This document shows, in pieces, positions 5,775 to 6,062 of a stretch of 6,062 nucleotides of DNA; positions within the stretch are counted from its first letter, which is position 1; every line of letters starts with the position of its first letter. This stretch comes from an uncultured Lachnospiraceae bacterium (GTDB lineage Bacteria; Bacillota; Clostridia; Lachnospirales; Lachnospiraceae). The notes under the pieces were generated by a model. That model did no database searches, was not told where the DNA came from, and saw only the letters and a list, made by a program, of their open reading frames with translations. Both the position numbers and the translations under genes were made by a program. Location of the stretch: the NCBI GenBank assembly GCA_902783295.1, contig CACZQT010000454.1, forward strand, positions 1 to 6,062. The letters run 5' to 3'.

Positions 5775-6062
5775 ATGGATACAACCACCATACTCCTGAT
5801 CATTACAGCTGCTGTCCTGATCCTGCCTGCTCTGCGGGGTTATTTCCGCGGTTTTCTGGCCATGGTATTCTCTGTAGCGTCCATCATCCTGTCGATCGCT
5901 CTGGTGACTCCTCTGCAGCCTGTTGTCCGCGGAATTCTGAAGGATCAGACACCGCTGGAGAGAACGATTGAGACTGCAGTGGAAGAAGCGTTCACCGAGC
6001 AGGCCAATAAAGCGCTGCGGAACGCAGGCGTTTCTTCCGGCTCTTCCCTGTCCGGCGTTGCC
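5775..6062 (+). CDS. CvpA family membrane protein (5' part only)
   Basis: The frame is open from ATG to the end of the window: 96 codons, with the C-terminus missing. CvpA-family proteins are small inner-membrane proteins, named after a colicin V production gene; their molecular role is poorly defined. The translation begins MDTTTILLIITAAVLILP, a hydrophobic helix at residues 5-20. A short polar turn RGYFRG (21-26) carries the Gly/Arg pattern typical of the family, followed by a second membrane helix (27-45) and VTPLQPVVRGIL (44-55). From residue 56 on, the chain is charged and soluble-looking (TPLERTIETAVEEAF), then Ser/Gly-rich at 86-93, probably an extracytoplasmic or cytoplasmic loop before further membrane helices. 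The gene follows the TPR protein by 17 bases with its own GGAGGG site. The assignment rests on the N-terminal pattern alone; another small multi-span membrane protein is possible. Confidence 0.7.
   Translation, partial: MDTTTILLIITAAVLILPALRGYFRGFLAMVFSVASIILSIALVTPLQPVVRGILKDQTPLERTIETAVEEAFTEQANKALRNAGVSSGSSLSGVA

Overview
The window is a compact, all plus-strand block of chromosomal housekeeping genes from a Gram-positive bacterium, most likely class Clostridia. Family Lachnospiraceae is my best guess. The reasons are the dnaX - ybaB/ebfC - recR order typical of Firmicutes, Clostridia-like wording of the YbaB and RecR proteins, strong GGAGG-type ribosome-binding sites, and a long protein after recR that resembles TPR proteins I remember from Lachnospiraceae. 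Base composition is fairly GC-rich for that group (mid-50s percent by eye). No taxonomic search was possible.

Layout. Bases 1-87 are a leader rich in inverted and direct repeats, reaching into the dnaX start codon. 88-1692 is dnaX (clamp-loader tau/gamma subunit). 1718-2071 is the YbaB/EbfC nucleoid protein. 2071-2670 is recR, overlapping the preceding stop by one base (TAATG). 2671-2733 is a short gap with two alternative RNA foldings. 2734-5757 is a 1007-residue protein starting at GTG: an N-terminal TPR-like helical region, about 530 residues of charged low-complexity sequence that includes a 3 x 14-residue tandem repeat, and a C-terminal domain that looks like an AAA+ ATPase with its nucleotide-binding residues lost. 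5775-6062 is the start of a CvpA-family membrane protein that runs off the window.

How they fit together. The first three genes form the well-known replication/recombination cluster: clamp loading, a DNA-binding nucleoid protein, and the RecFOR-pathway repair factor. Gaps are short (25 bases, a 1-base overlap, 63 bases, 17 bases), and no hairpin followed by a T-run is seen. All five genes are therefore probably transcribed together, although no promoter is visible in the window. The least understood part is the TPR/pseudo-AAA protein and its pairing with a CvpA-type membrane protein. That is the best candidate here for undescribed biology, but its function cannot be read from the sequence. 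There are no tRNA or rRNA genes, mobile elements or CRISPR arrays in the window.
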